From NCBI GenBank assembly GCA_028697875.1, contig JAQVEQ010000057.1, positions 1-14,698 of the forward strand: a stretch of DNA of 14,698 bases, written 5' to 3'. Below are positions 5,441 through 12,810 of this stretch, piece by piece. Made by a program: the position numbers and the translations under genes. Numbering within the stretch: position 1 is the first letter of the stretch; each line of letters starts with the position of its first letter. The notes under the pieces were generated by a model. It did no database searches and had not been told where the DNA came from. It saw nothing but the letters and a program-made list of their open reading frames with translations. This DNA is from Novosphingobium sp. Its GTDB lineage: Bacteria; Pseudomonadota; Alphaproteobacteria; Sphingomonadales; Sphingomonadaceae.

Positions 5441-5511
5441 CTGTTTGCGCCTATTTGCGCGCCATCCCGACATTGTCGTGACAAGGTTTGGACGCTGGCC
5501 CCGCCGGGGCC
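5441..5511 (+). promoter_or_regulatory. rimP upstream region with tandem 10-mer and two palindromes
   Basis: CTGTTTGCGC and CTATTTGCGC follow each other at 5441-5460 (one mismatch, period 10). TTGTC/GACAA is a palindrome with a 2-base centre (5473-5484). GGCCCC/GGGGCC is a strong stem with a 3-base loop (5497-5511), extendable by a T-G and a C-G pair. All lie in the 134-base gap before rimP, where the promoter and leader of the nus operon are expected. No clear -35/-10 pair was seen and no T-run follows the GC stem. There is no tRNA gene in this gap, unlike the E. coli metY arrangement. Confidence 0.35.
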
Positions 5512-5560
5512 GGGCGCGAAACCGCGTTGTCATGGCGGTGCGGCATGATTTGGAGCACAG

Positions 5561-6112
5561 ATGGCGGATATCGCGCGCATTACCGAAGTGGTCGAGCCGG
5601 AGGCGAAAGCCCTGGGCTTCGAACTCGTGCGCGTGAAGATGCTCGGCTCCGAAGCGGGCGACGAACCGGCGCTGCAGATCATGGCGGAAGACCCGGCGAC
5701 AGGGCAGCTGCTGATCGAACAGTGCGCCGAACTGTCGCGCCGCGTTTCCGATGCGATCGATGCGCTGGAAGAACAGGGCGAAGTGCTGATCGAAGGTGCC
5801 TATCGCCTCGAAGTCAGCTCGCCCGGTATCGACCGTCCGCTGACCCGGCCGAAGGACTATGCCGACTGGGCGGGCCACGAAGCGAAAGTCAGCCTGGCCG
5901 AAAAGCTCGACGGGCGGCGCGATTTCCGCGGCGATCTCGTCGGGATCGAAGACGGTGTGGTGACTATCGACGACCGCAAGCTGGGGCCGGTGTCCTTTCC
6001 GCTTGCCAATATCCATTCGGCGAAGCTGGTCCTGACCGACCGGCTGATTGCCGCGACAATGCCGCTCGATACCGGCGGCGCCGACGAAATTCTCGAAGAA
6101 GAGGAAGGCTGA
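5561..6112 (+). CDS. rimP: Ribosome maturation factor RimP
   Basis: The 183-residue product has the two-domain RimP (DUF150) layout. The N-terminal domain runs to about residue 88 and contains GFELVRVKML and YRLEVSSPGIDRPLTRPKDY (81-100), the family's most conserved stretch. A C-terminal SH3-like domain follows (about 105-165) and then an acidic tail (EILEEEEG). RimP binds the free 30S subunit and helps late assembly around S12. GGAG five bases before the ATG supports the start. It is the first gene of the rimP-nusA-ylxR-infB cluster; its stop is 6 bases before nusA. The slightly extended C-terminus is usual for alphaproteobacterial RimP. Confidence 0.96.
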   Translation: MADIARITEVVEPEAKALGFELVRVKMLGSEAGDEPALQIMAEDPATGQLLIEQCAELSRRVSDAIDALEEQGEVLIEGAYRLEVSSPGIDRPLTRPKDYADWAGHEAKVSLAEKLDGRRDFRGDLVGIEDGVVTIDDRKLGPVSFPLANIHSAKLVLTDRLIAATMPLDTGGADEILEEEEG

Positions 6113-6118
6113 AGACCA

Positions 6119-7765
6119 ATGGCCAGTGCGATTTCCGCCAACAAGGCTGAGCTGCTCGCGATCGCGAACTCGGTCGCCAGCGAGAAGATGATCGACAAGG
6201 CGATCGTCATCGAGGCGATGGAAGAGGCGATCCAGAAGTCGGCCCGCAACCGCTACGGTGCGGAAAACGACATCCGCGCCAAGCTCGACCCGCAGACCGG
6301 CGACTTGCGCCTGTGGCGCGTGGTCGAAGTGGTCGAGGAAGTGGAAGACTACTTCAAGCAGGTCGATCTCAAGCAGGCCGAAAAGATCCAGCCGGACGCC
6401 AAGATCGGCGACTTCATCGTCGACCCGCTGCCGCCGGTCGATCTTGGCCGTATCGACGCGCAGAGCGCCAAGCAGGTGATCTTCCAGAAGGTCCGCGATG
6501 CCGAGCGTGAGCGCCAGTACGAAGAATTCAAGGATCGTTCGGGCGAAGTCGTCACCGGCGTCATCAAGTCGGTCGAATTCGGTCACGTGATCGTCAATCT
6601 CGGCCGCGCCGAAGGCGTGATCCGCCGCGACCAGCAGATCCCCCGCGAAGCCGCCCGCGTGGGCGAGCGCGTGCGGGCGCTGATCCTGAAAGTGGAACGC
6701 AACAACCGCGGCCCGCAGATCTTCCTGTCGCGCGCGCATCCCGAATTCATGAAGAAGCTGTTCGCGCAGGAAGTGCCCGAAATCTACGACGGCATCATCG
6801 AGATCAAGGCCGCCGCCCGCGATCCGGGCAGCCGCGCCAAGATCGGCGTGATCAGCCACGACGGTTCGATCGACCCGGTCGGCGCCTGCGTCGGCATGAA
6901 GGGCAGCCGCGTGCAGGCGGTGGTGCAGGAACTGCAGGGTGAAAAGATCGACATCATCCCGTGGAGCGAGGACACCGCGACTTTCGTCGTCAACGCGCTC
7001 CAGCCCGCCACGGTCAGCCGCGTCGTGATCGACGAAGAGGAAGGCCGCATCGAAGTCGTGGTGCCGGACGACCAGCTTTCGCTGGCCATCGGCCGCCGCG
7101 GCCAGAACGTGCGCCTGGCCTCGTCGCTCACCAATGCCGCGATCGACATCATGACCGAGGCGGAAGCGAGCGAGAAGCGGCAGAAGGAATTCGCCGAACG
7201 TTCGAAGATGTTCGAGGAAGAACTCGACGTCGACGAAACGCTCTCGCAGCTGCTGGTGGCCGAAGGCTTCGCCGAGCTGGAAGAAGTCGCCTACGTGGGG
7301 ATGGATGAACTGGCCGGCATCGAAGGTTTCGACGAGGAACTGGCCGAAGAATTGCAAAGCCGCGCGATCGAGGCGCTGGAACGGCGCGAGGAAGCCGCCC
7401 GGCAGGAACGCCGCGAGCTGGGCGTCGAGGATGCCCTGGCCGAAATGCCGCACCTGACTGAAGCCATGCTGGTCACGCTGGGCAAGGCCGGGATCAGGAC
7501 GCTGGACGATCTCGCCGATCTCGCGACCGACGAACTGATCGCCAAGAAGCGCGAAGCCCCGCGCCGTCGCGACAGCGCGGGCGGTCCGCCCCGGCGCCAG
7601 CGTTCGGAAGACAAGGGCGGCGTGCTCGGTGTCTACGGCCTGAGCGAAGAGCAGGGCAACGAAATCATCATGGCGGCCCGCGCCCACTGGTTCGAAGACG
7701 AAGAACCTGCTGGCGAGGGTCCGGCCGACAACGGGGAGGCCGCCAATGCGGAAACTTCCCAATGA
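6119..7765 (+). CDS. nusA: Transcription termination/antitermination factor NusA
   Basis: The 548-residue product has the full NusA order. The N-terminal RNA-polymerase-binding domain is at 1 to about 137, the S1 domain at about 140-204 (GEVVTGVIKSVEFGHVIVNL), KH1 at about 235-285 (GACVGMKGSRVQ) and KH2 at about 300-345 (LAIGRRGQNVRLAS). Two helix-hairpin-helix acidic repeats follow. The second repeat (about 446-525) is interrupted by a basic Arg/Pro/Gly linker at 475-501 (AKKREAPRRRDSAGG, then PPRRQRSEDKGG). The protein ends with an acidic tail after MAARAHWFEDEEP. NusA controls pausing, termination and rRNA antitermination. It overlaps the next gene by 20 bases, which implies coupling. Confidence 0.97.
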   Translation: MASAISANKAELLAIANSVASEKMIDKAIVIEAMEEAIQKSARNRYGAENDIRAKLDPQTGDLRLWRVVEVVEEVEDYFKQVDLKQAEKIQPDAKIGDFIVDPLPPVDLGRIDAQSAKQVIFQKVRDAERERQYEEFKDRSGEVVTGVIKSVEFGHVIVNLGRAEGVIRRDQQIPREAARVGERVRALILKVERNNRGPQIFLSRAHPEFMKKLFAQEVPEIYDGIIEIKAAARDPGSRAKIGVISHDGSIDPVGACVGMKGSRVQAVVQELQGEKIDIIPWSEDTATFVVNALQPATVSRVVIDEEEGRIEVVVPDDQLSLAIGRRGQNVRLASSLTNAAIDIMTEAEASEKRQKEFAERSKMFEEELDVDETLSQLLVAEGFAELEEVAYVGMDELAGIEGFDEELAEELQSRAIEALERREEAARQERRELGVEDALAEMPHLTEAMLVTLGKAGIRTLDDLADLATDELIAKKREAPRRRDSAGGPPRRQRSEDKGGVLGVYGLSEEQGNEIIMAARAHWFEDEEPAGEGPADNGEAANAETSQ

Positions 7766-8462
7766 GACGCTAGGCCGCGAGACTGCCGAGGCGCGGAAGG
7801 CTCGCGAAAGCGGGCCTGAACGCCGCTGCATCCTGACGGGGGACAATGCCCCGCGCGATGCGCTCGTCCGGCTGGCGATTTCGCCCGATGGCGATGTGCT
7901 GCCCGATGCCCTGGCGCGTGCGCCGGGGCGGGGGGCCTGGATCGGGGTGACTCGCGCGGAGCTGGAAGAGGCGCTGGCCAAGGGCAAGCTCAAGGGCGCT
8001 CTGGCGCGCGCATTCAAGGGCGCGCGCCTGTCCATCCCGGAGAACCTGCCGGAAATGGTCGAGCAGGCGCTCATCCGTGCATTTCTCGACCGGCTGGGAC
8101 TCGAAATGCGCGCCGGAAAGCTTATTTTGGGGACAGACCGCATAGCCGAACAGGCGCGGATGGGCGGCGTCGCATGGCTCGGCCATGCCGCGGATGCCGC
8201 CGAAGACGGTTCGCGCAAGCTCGATCAGGCCTTTCGCGTCGGCATGGAGGCGGAAGGCTCGGACTTGCGCGGGGTGCGCTTGCCACTGGACCGGGCGGCT
8301 CTGTCTGTGGCATTGGGCCGCGACAATGTCGTCCACCTGGCGCTGGCCGAGCATGGTGCAGCCGAAAGGGTCGCCTTGCCGCTACGGCGCCTGGCTCATT
8401 TCACCGGGGTCGCCGAGGCGGCCGCAGACGATATCGGCGAACGGACGGATGCCACCGCGTGA
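7746..8462 (+). CDS. YlxR (DUF448) - L7Ae-like fusion, RNA-binding protein
   Basis: The product is 238 residues. A variable N-terminus is followed by the YlxR domain (about 22-90) with ERRCILTGDNAPRDALVRLA (25-44) and the GRGAW signature (61-65). A C-terminal domain (about 100-200, including IRAFLDRLGLEMRAGKLILG and GGVAWLGHAADAAEDGSRKL) looks like an L7Ae/L30e-type RNA-binding fold. Stand-alone YlxR is about 90 residues, so this is the long fused form usual in alphaproteobacteria. YlxR genes almost always sit between nusA and infB, as here, and are thought to act in translation or RNase P-related RNA binding. The start at 7746 lies inside nusA behind GGGGAGG. The exact role is not established. 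Confidence 0.9.
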   Translation: MRKLPNETLGRETAEARKARESGPERRCILTGDNAPRDALVRLAISPDGDVLPDALARAPGRGAWIGVTRAELEEALAKGKLKGALARAFKGARLSIPENLPEMVEQALIRAFLDRLGLEMRAGKLILGTDRIAEQARMGGVAWLGHAADAAEDGSRKLDQAFRVGMEAEGSDLRGVRLPLDRAALSVALGRDNVVHLALAEHGAAERVALPLRRLAHFTGVAEAAADDIGERTDATA

Positions 8463-8506
8463 GCGTGGTGGTCTTACTTGGGAATACGAAGGGTTAGACG
8501 AGCTTT

Positions 8507-11104
8507 ATGAGCGATACCGACAACAAACCGACGCTGGGCCGCAAGCCGCTTGGGCTGAAGCGCTCGGTCGAAGCGGGAGAGGTCAAGCAGACCTTCAGCC
8601 ACGGCCGCACCAACAAGGTGGTCGTGGAAGTGAAGCGTCGCAAGATCGTCAAACCCGGCGCCGCCCCCGCGCCCGAAGCGAGGGAAGCGGCCCCGCCGGC
8701 TCCGGCCGCGCCTGCCGCCAAGCCTGCGGCGCCCGCGCCTGCGGCGAAGCAGCCGGCTGCCCCGGCTCCGGCCAAGACGCGTGAAAGCCGCCAGGAAATG
8801 CAGGCGCGCCTGCTGCGCGAGGCCGAGGAAGCCCGCCTCGCCGCCCTGGAAGAAGCCAACCGCCGCGAAGAGCAGGAGCGGTTGAAGGCGATCGAGGACG
8901 AGAAGCGCCGCGCCGAAGAAAACCGCAAGGCGGAAGAAGCCGCCGCGCGCGGGGCGGAAGAAGAGACCACTGCCCAGCCGCAGCCGGAAGCCCAGCCGGA
9001 AACCGCAGCCGCAGCCGAAGCCGAAACGCAGCCCGCCGCGCAGGCCGAGCCTGCCGCCGGGGAAGAGGCTGGCAAGGACTCCGCCACGCCGGCCCCCGCG
9101 CCGCGCAAGTTCACGCCCGTCGCCCGCCCCGAAGCGAAGCGGCCCGAGAAGGTCGAGCGCAAGAAGGACGACCGCAAGGGCAACCGCGAGAAGACCGACG
9201 ACCGCCGCCGCGGCGGCAAGCTGACCGTCAACCGTGCGCTCAACGAGGACGAGGGCGCCCGCGCCCGTTCGCTCGCCGCGCTCAAGCGTGCGCGCGAGAA
9301 GGAACGCCGCGCACACTTCGCCGGGCAGCGCCACGAGCGCGAGAAGCAGGTCCGCGACGTGGTCGTGCCCGAGGCGATCACGGTGCAGGAACTCGCCAAC
9401 CGCATGGCCGAAAAAGGCGCCGACCTGGTCAAGGCGCTGTTCAACATGGGCATGATGGTCACTGTCAACCAGACGATCGACCAGGATACCGCCGAACTGC
9501 TGGTCGAGGAATTCGGCCACCGCATCGAGCGCGTGAGCGAGAGCGACGTCGATATCGATACCTCGGCCGACGTCGATGCCGCGGAAACGCTGAAGACGCG
9601 CCCGCCGGTCGTGACGATCATGGGCCACGTCGACCACGGCAAGACCAGCCTGCTCGACGCGCTGCGCGGTACCGACGTGGTGCGCGGCGAAGCCGGCGGC
9701 ATCACGCAGCATATCGGCGCCTACCAGATCAAGACCAAGGGCGGCGACCTGATTACCTTCCTCGACACGCCGGGCCACGAGGCCTTCACCGAAATGCGCG
9801 CGCGCGGTGCCAATGTCACCGATATCGTCGTGCTGGTGGTGGCGGCCGACGACGGGATCATGCCGCAGACGATCGAGGCGATCAATCACACCAAGGCCGC
9901 CGGCGTGCCGATGATCGTGGCGATCAACAAGTGCGACAAGCCGGAAGCCAACCCGAAGAAGATCCGCGAACGCCTGCTCGAACACGAAGTCGTCGTGGAA
10001 GAGATGTCGGGCGACGTGCAGGACGTCGAAGTCTCCGCCAAGACGGGCAAGGGGCTCGACGACCTGATCGAGAAGATCCTGCTCCAGTCCGAACTGCTCG
10101 AACTCAAGGCCAACCCCGACCGCGACGCGGAAGCGACCGTGATCGAGGCCAAGCTGGACAAGGGCAAGGGCCCGCTGGCGACCGTGCTGGTCACGCGCGG
10201 CACGCTCAAGCGCGGCGACGTCTTCGTCGTCGGCACCGAAAGCGGCCGCGTGCGCGCGATGATCGACGACAAGGGCCGCCAGGTGAAGGAAGCCGGGCCG
10301 TCGACGCCGGTCGAAGTGCTGGGCCTGGGCGGCGTGCCCATGGCCGGCGACCTGCTGACCGTGGTCGAGAACGAACAGCGCGCCCGCGAAGTCGCGGCCT
10401 ACCGCCAGGAAAAGGCGACCGAAAAGCGCACCGCGATGGCTCCGGCCAGCCTCGACACGATGTTCTCGGCCCTGGCCGACAAGCAGAACGTCATCGAGTT
10501 CCCGCTGGTCATCAAGGCGGACGTGCAGGGTTCGGTGGAAGCGATCAACACCGCGCTCCACAACCTTTCGAACGACGAGATCAAGGTCCGCATCCTCCAT
10601 TCGGGCGTGGGCGCGATCACCGAAAGCGACGTGACGCTGGCTTCGGCCTCGGGCGCGCCGATCATCGGCTTCAATGTCCGTCCGAACGCCAAGGCGCGCG
10701 AACTGATCGAACGCAACAAGACGCGGATGATGTACTACGATGTCATCTATCACCTGACCGAGGAAATCGCGAAGGAGATGGCGGGCGAACTGGGGCCGCT
10801 GCGGGTCGAACACGTTGTCGGCCGCGCCGAGGTCAAGCAGGTCTTCCCCGCGGGCAAGAAGGACAAGGCCGCCGGCCTGCTGGTGCTGGAAGGCACTATC
10901 CGCAAGGGGCTCCATGCCCGTCTTACGCGCGCCGACGTCATCGTGTCCGCCACCACCATCGCTTCGCTGCGGCGCTTCAAGGACGACGTGGACGAAGTCC
11001 GCGCGGGCCTCGAATGCGGTGTCGTGCTGGCCGATACGAACGACATCAAGCCGGGCGACAACCTCGAAGTCTTCGAGGTTGAGGAACAAGAACGGACCCT
11101 GTGA
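8507..11104 (+). CDS. infB: Translation initiation factor IF-2
   Basis: The 865-residue GTPase places fMet-tRNA on the 30S subunit and promotes subunit joining. An N-terminal IF2-associated segment (LKRSVEAGEVKQTFSHGRTN, about 17-36) is followed by a long Ala/Pro/Glu/Lys-rich linker (about 51-215). The IF2-N domain is around 290-340, and the G domain starts with GHVDHGKT at 373-380. DTPGHE is at 420-425, NKCD at 474-477, and SAKTGKGLDDL marks G5. Domains II to IV complete it, ending FEVEEQERTL. The start at 8507 is 44 bases after ylxR with only a weak ribosome site. Its TGA overlaps the next GTG start (GTGA). NKCD instead of NKMD or NKID is a small, tolerated variation. Confidence 0.98.
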   Translation: MSDTDNKPTLGRKPLGLKRSVEAGEVKQTFSHGRTNKVVVEVKRRKIVKPGAAPAPEAREAAPPAPAAPAAKPAAPAPAAKQPAAPAPAKTRESRQEMQARLLREAEEARLAALEEANRREEQERLKAIEDEKRRAEENRKAEEAAARGAEEETTAQPQPEAQPETAAAAEAETQPAAQAEPAAGEEAGKDSATPAPAPRKFTPVARPEAKRPEKVERKKDDRKGNREKTDDRRRGGKLTVNRALNEDEGARARSLAALKRAREKERRAHFAGQRHEREKQVRDVVVPEAITVQELANRMAEKGADLVKALFNMGMMVTVNQTIDQDTAELLVEEFGHRIERVSESDVDIDTSADVDAAETLKTRPPVVTIMGHVDHGKTSLLDALRGTDVVRGEAGGITQHIGAYQIKTKGGDLITFLDTPGHEAFTEMRARGANVTDIVVLVVAADDGIMPQTIEAINHTKAAGVPMIVAINKCDKPEANPKKIRERLLEHEVVVEEMSGDVQDVEVSAKTGKGLDDLIEKILLQSELLELKANPDRDAEATVIEAKLDKGKGPLATVLVTRGTLKRGDVFVVGTESGRVRAMIDDKGRQVKEAGPSTPVEVLGLGGVPMAGDLLTVVENEQRAREVAAYRQEKATEKRTAMAPASLDTMFSALADKQNVIEFPLVIKADVQGSVEAINTALHNLSNDEIKVRILHSGVGAITESDVTLASASGAPIIGFNVRPNAKARELIERNKTRMMYYDVIYHLTEEIAKEMAGELGPLRVEHVVGRAEVKQVFPAGKKDKAAGLLVLEGTIRKGLHARLTRADVIVSATTIASLRRFKDDVDEVRAGLECGVVLADTNDIKPGDNLEVFEVEEQERTL

Positions 11105-11511
11105 TCGATCTCACGGCTCCGCGCGGTGCCCATGCCCGGATGATGGGCGTGGAGTTCGTTTCGTTCGATAAGGCGAGCGAGACGGTGACCATGCGTTTCC
11201 GCGCGCCCGACGATTTCATCACCCCGCGCGGCAGCGTGCAGGGCGGGCTTGTCGCCGGTTTCCTCGACGAGGTCATGGGCTATGCCCATGTCCTCGCGAC
11301 CGGCGGGCAGGAAGCGCCGTTGAATCTCGAGATCAGCCTGAGCCTGCTCAATCCCGTTCCGCCCGGGCCGCTGGTCGGCAAGGGCCGGATCCTGCGCCGC
11401 GGACGCCGGGTGATCTTCCTCGAAGGGGAACTGTTCGACGACCAGGGCACGGTGCTGGCCCGCTCGACCTCGACAGCGATTCCATCGCCGGTGCCGGGGC
11501 TTTCCTCCTGA
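11101..11511 (+). CDS. PaaI-like hotdog-fold thioesterase embedded between infB and rbfA
   Basis: The 136-residue product is a single hotdog domain. The family helix motif reads GSVQGGLVAGFLDEVMGYAH (44-63), with the likely catalytic acid at D56 or E57. A five-stranded sheet is suggested by LNLEISLSLLNPVPPGPLVG and VIFLEGELFDDQG. Such enzymes hydrolyse acyl-CoA or aryl-CoA thioesters in the cytosol; the substrate cannot be read from the sequence. The GTG start overlaps the infB TGA (GTGA), and its own TGA overlaps the rbfA ATG (TGATG). It is therefore translationally tied to the initiation-factor operon. An ATG at residue 14 would cut into the N-terminus and is less likely. Confidence 0.85.
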   Translation: MIDLTAPRGAHARMMGVEFVSFDKASETVTMRFRAPDDFITPRGSVQGGLVAGFLDEVMGYAHVLATGGQEAPLNLEISLSLLNPVPPGPLVGKGRILRRGRRVIFLEGELFDDQGTVLARSTSTAIPSPVPGLSS

Positions 11512-11927
11512 TGGCGCGCCAGCATTCCACGCCCGAAACCCGTTCCGTCCGCCTGCTGAAGGTGGGCGAACAGGTGCGCCACGTGATTTCGGACCTGCTC
11601 ACCCGCCAGCAGGTTCATGACGAGATCCTGTCGGCCCACGCGGTCTCCGTTACCGAAGTGCGCATGTCGCCGGACCTGCGGCAGGCCAAGGTCTATGTGA
11701 AGCCGCTGCTCGGCGCGGACGAGGCCGAAGTGCTCAAGGCGCTGAGGACCAACACCGCCTTCTTCCAGCGCGAAGTCGCCCAGCGGCTGAAGCTCAAATA
11801 TGCGGCCAAGATCCAGTTCTGGCCCGACGAGAGCTTCGACGAGGCCGGCCGGATCGACCGCCTGCTGTCCGATCCGCGCGTCGCGCGCGACCTCGGCGGG
11901 CATGGGGACGGCGGCGAAGAGGATTGA
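11511..11927 (+). CDS. rbfA: 30S ribosome-binding factor A
   Basis: The 138-residue product matches RbfA. The N-terminal basic helix contains TRSVRLLKVGEQVRHVISDL, the KH-like core has VSVTEVRMSPDLRQAKVYVK (about 46-65), and a final segment FWPDESFDEAGRIDRLL is followed by an acidic tail. RbfA is a cold-shock-responsive factor for maturation of the 16S 5' end in the 30S subunit. The ATG shares a base with the TGA of the thioesterase gene. In most bacteria truB follows directly; here three unrelated genes (11970-14286) intervene. Confidence 0.96.
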   Translation: MARQHSTPETRSVRLLKVGEQVRHVISDLLTRQQVHDEILSAHAVSVTEVRMSPDLRQAKVYVKPLLGADEAEVLKALRTNTAFFQREVAQRLKLKYAAKIQFWPDESFDEAGRIDRLLSDPRVARDLGGHGDGGEED

Positions 11928-11969
11928 TCGGGCTGGTCTTTCCGGCTTTCGTCCCTATCTTCCCTCTCG

Positions 11970-12656
11970 ATGAACGACACGCTCCTTACCGCGCTGGCGC
12001 TGATTCCGGCGCTGGTTTTCGCTATCGTGTTCCACGAAGTTTCGCACGGTTTCGTCGCCAAGCTGCTGGGCGACCCCACGGCGAGCGAGCAGCGCCGCCT
12101 TTCGCTCAATCCCCTGCGTCATGTCGATCCGATCGGGACGGTGATCCTTCCCGGCATCCTGGCGCTGACCGGCGCGCCGGTCTTCGGCTGGGCCAAGCCG
12201 GTGCCGGTCAACAAGTGGCTGCTGCGCAATCCGCGCTACGGCATGATGGCGGTGGCGGCGGCCGGGCCGGGCAGCAACCTGGTCTTGGCGGCCGTGGGGG
12301 CCGTATTGCTGGGCCTTCTGGCGCGTTACGTTATTGACCCGCCCACGGGCATGGTCGCGCTGCTGGCGGCCAGCCTGCATTTCTTTATCCTGATCAACAT
12401 CTTCCTCGCCTTCTTCAATCTCCTGCCGATCCCGCCGTTCGATGGATCGCACATTGTCGAGGGCGTGCTGCCGCGCGAGGCCGCGCGCCAGTACAACAAG
12501 CTGCGGCCTTTCGGCTTCCCGTTGCTGTTCCTGATCCTGCTGGTGCTGCCTGCGCTGATCCCCGGTTTCAACGTGGTCGAACGGTTCGTGATCCCTCCGG
12601 TCGAATGGATGACCGGCCATTACATGGATCTGGCCAGCAGGGTGGCGGGCCTGTGA
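11970..12656 (+). CDS. Site-2 protease family (M50) membrane metalloprotease
   Basis: The 228-residue polytopic protein carries HEVSH (22-26), the HExxH zinc motif, inside the first membrane helix. AAGPGSN is at 97-103, and the third zinc ligand lies in NLLPIPPFDGS (150-160, D158). Several hydrophobic helices follow (LVLAAVGAVLLGLLARYVI; MVALLAASLHFFILINIF; FPLLFLILLVLPALIPGF). There is no PDZ domain, so this is the short, rhomboid-sized M50 branch rather than RseP. Such proteases cut substrates within the membrane; the substrate here is unknown. It starts 42 bases after rbfA without a strong ribosome site. It probably depends on read-through from the rbfA transcript. Confidence 0.92.
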   Translation: MNDTLLTALALIPALVFAIVFHEVSHGFVAKLLGDPTASEQRRLSLNPLRHVDPIGTVILPGILALTGAPVFGWAKPVPVNKWLLRNPRYGMMAVAAAGPGSNLVLAAVGAVLLGLLARYVIDPPTGMVALLAASLHFFILINIFLAFFNLLPIPPFDGSHIVEGVLPREAARQYNKLRPFGFPLLFLILLVLPALIPGFNVVERFVIPPVEWMTGHYMDLASRVAGL

Positions 12657-12666
12657 GGGGCGGAAC

Positions 12667-12720
12667 TTTGTATCTTTTTGTCGCAGGCGATTGATCGGAA
12701 CGCCTGCAACGCCCAGAAAT
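12667..12720 (+). promoter_or_regulatory. Promoter-like element, copy A (before the sulfotransferase)
   Basis: TTTGTATC (12667-12674) is followed by TTTTTGTCGC, then TTGAT (12691) and CAGAAA (12714). The same three blocks recur at identical spacing at 13773-13826. A perfect inverted repeat GCAGGCG/CGCCTGC (12682-12688 / 12700-12706) encloses the TTGAT block in this copy. TTGTAT-N17-TTGATC or TTGATC-N17-CAGAAA could act as -35/-10, but neither is a strong match to consensus. Confidence 0.5.
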
Positions 12721-12810
12721 CCTCTCGATGTAATCCGCCTGTAGGATAACCGTGGGATCGTAGCCCGCTTGTCCCGATGGCGGGGCCGAAGGAAAAAGGG
12801 CGCGCTTCGG

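Noticed and set aside
5497..5511. GC-rich stem as a Rho-independent terminator of the 99-residue-protein gene
   Set aside because: No T-run follows the stem, so it is listed only as a leader palindrome.
5423..8218. 931-codon open frame on the minus strand opposite rimP and nusA
   Set aside because: An antisense shadow caused by GC-biased third positions; the translation is repetitive and lacks any motif.
8474..11089. 871-codon open frame on the minus strand opposite infB
   Set aside because: Antisense shadow of infB, which has all G-domain motifs. The opposite frame is a low-complexity product with no recognisable domain.
12662..12700. GGAAC motifs that could be -35 boxes of an EcfG general-stress promoter
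   Set aside because: No CGTT-like -10 box lies 16-17 bases downstream of either GGAAC, and the second promoter-like copy lacks GGAAC altogether.
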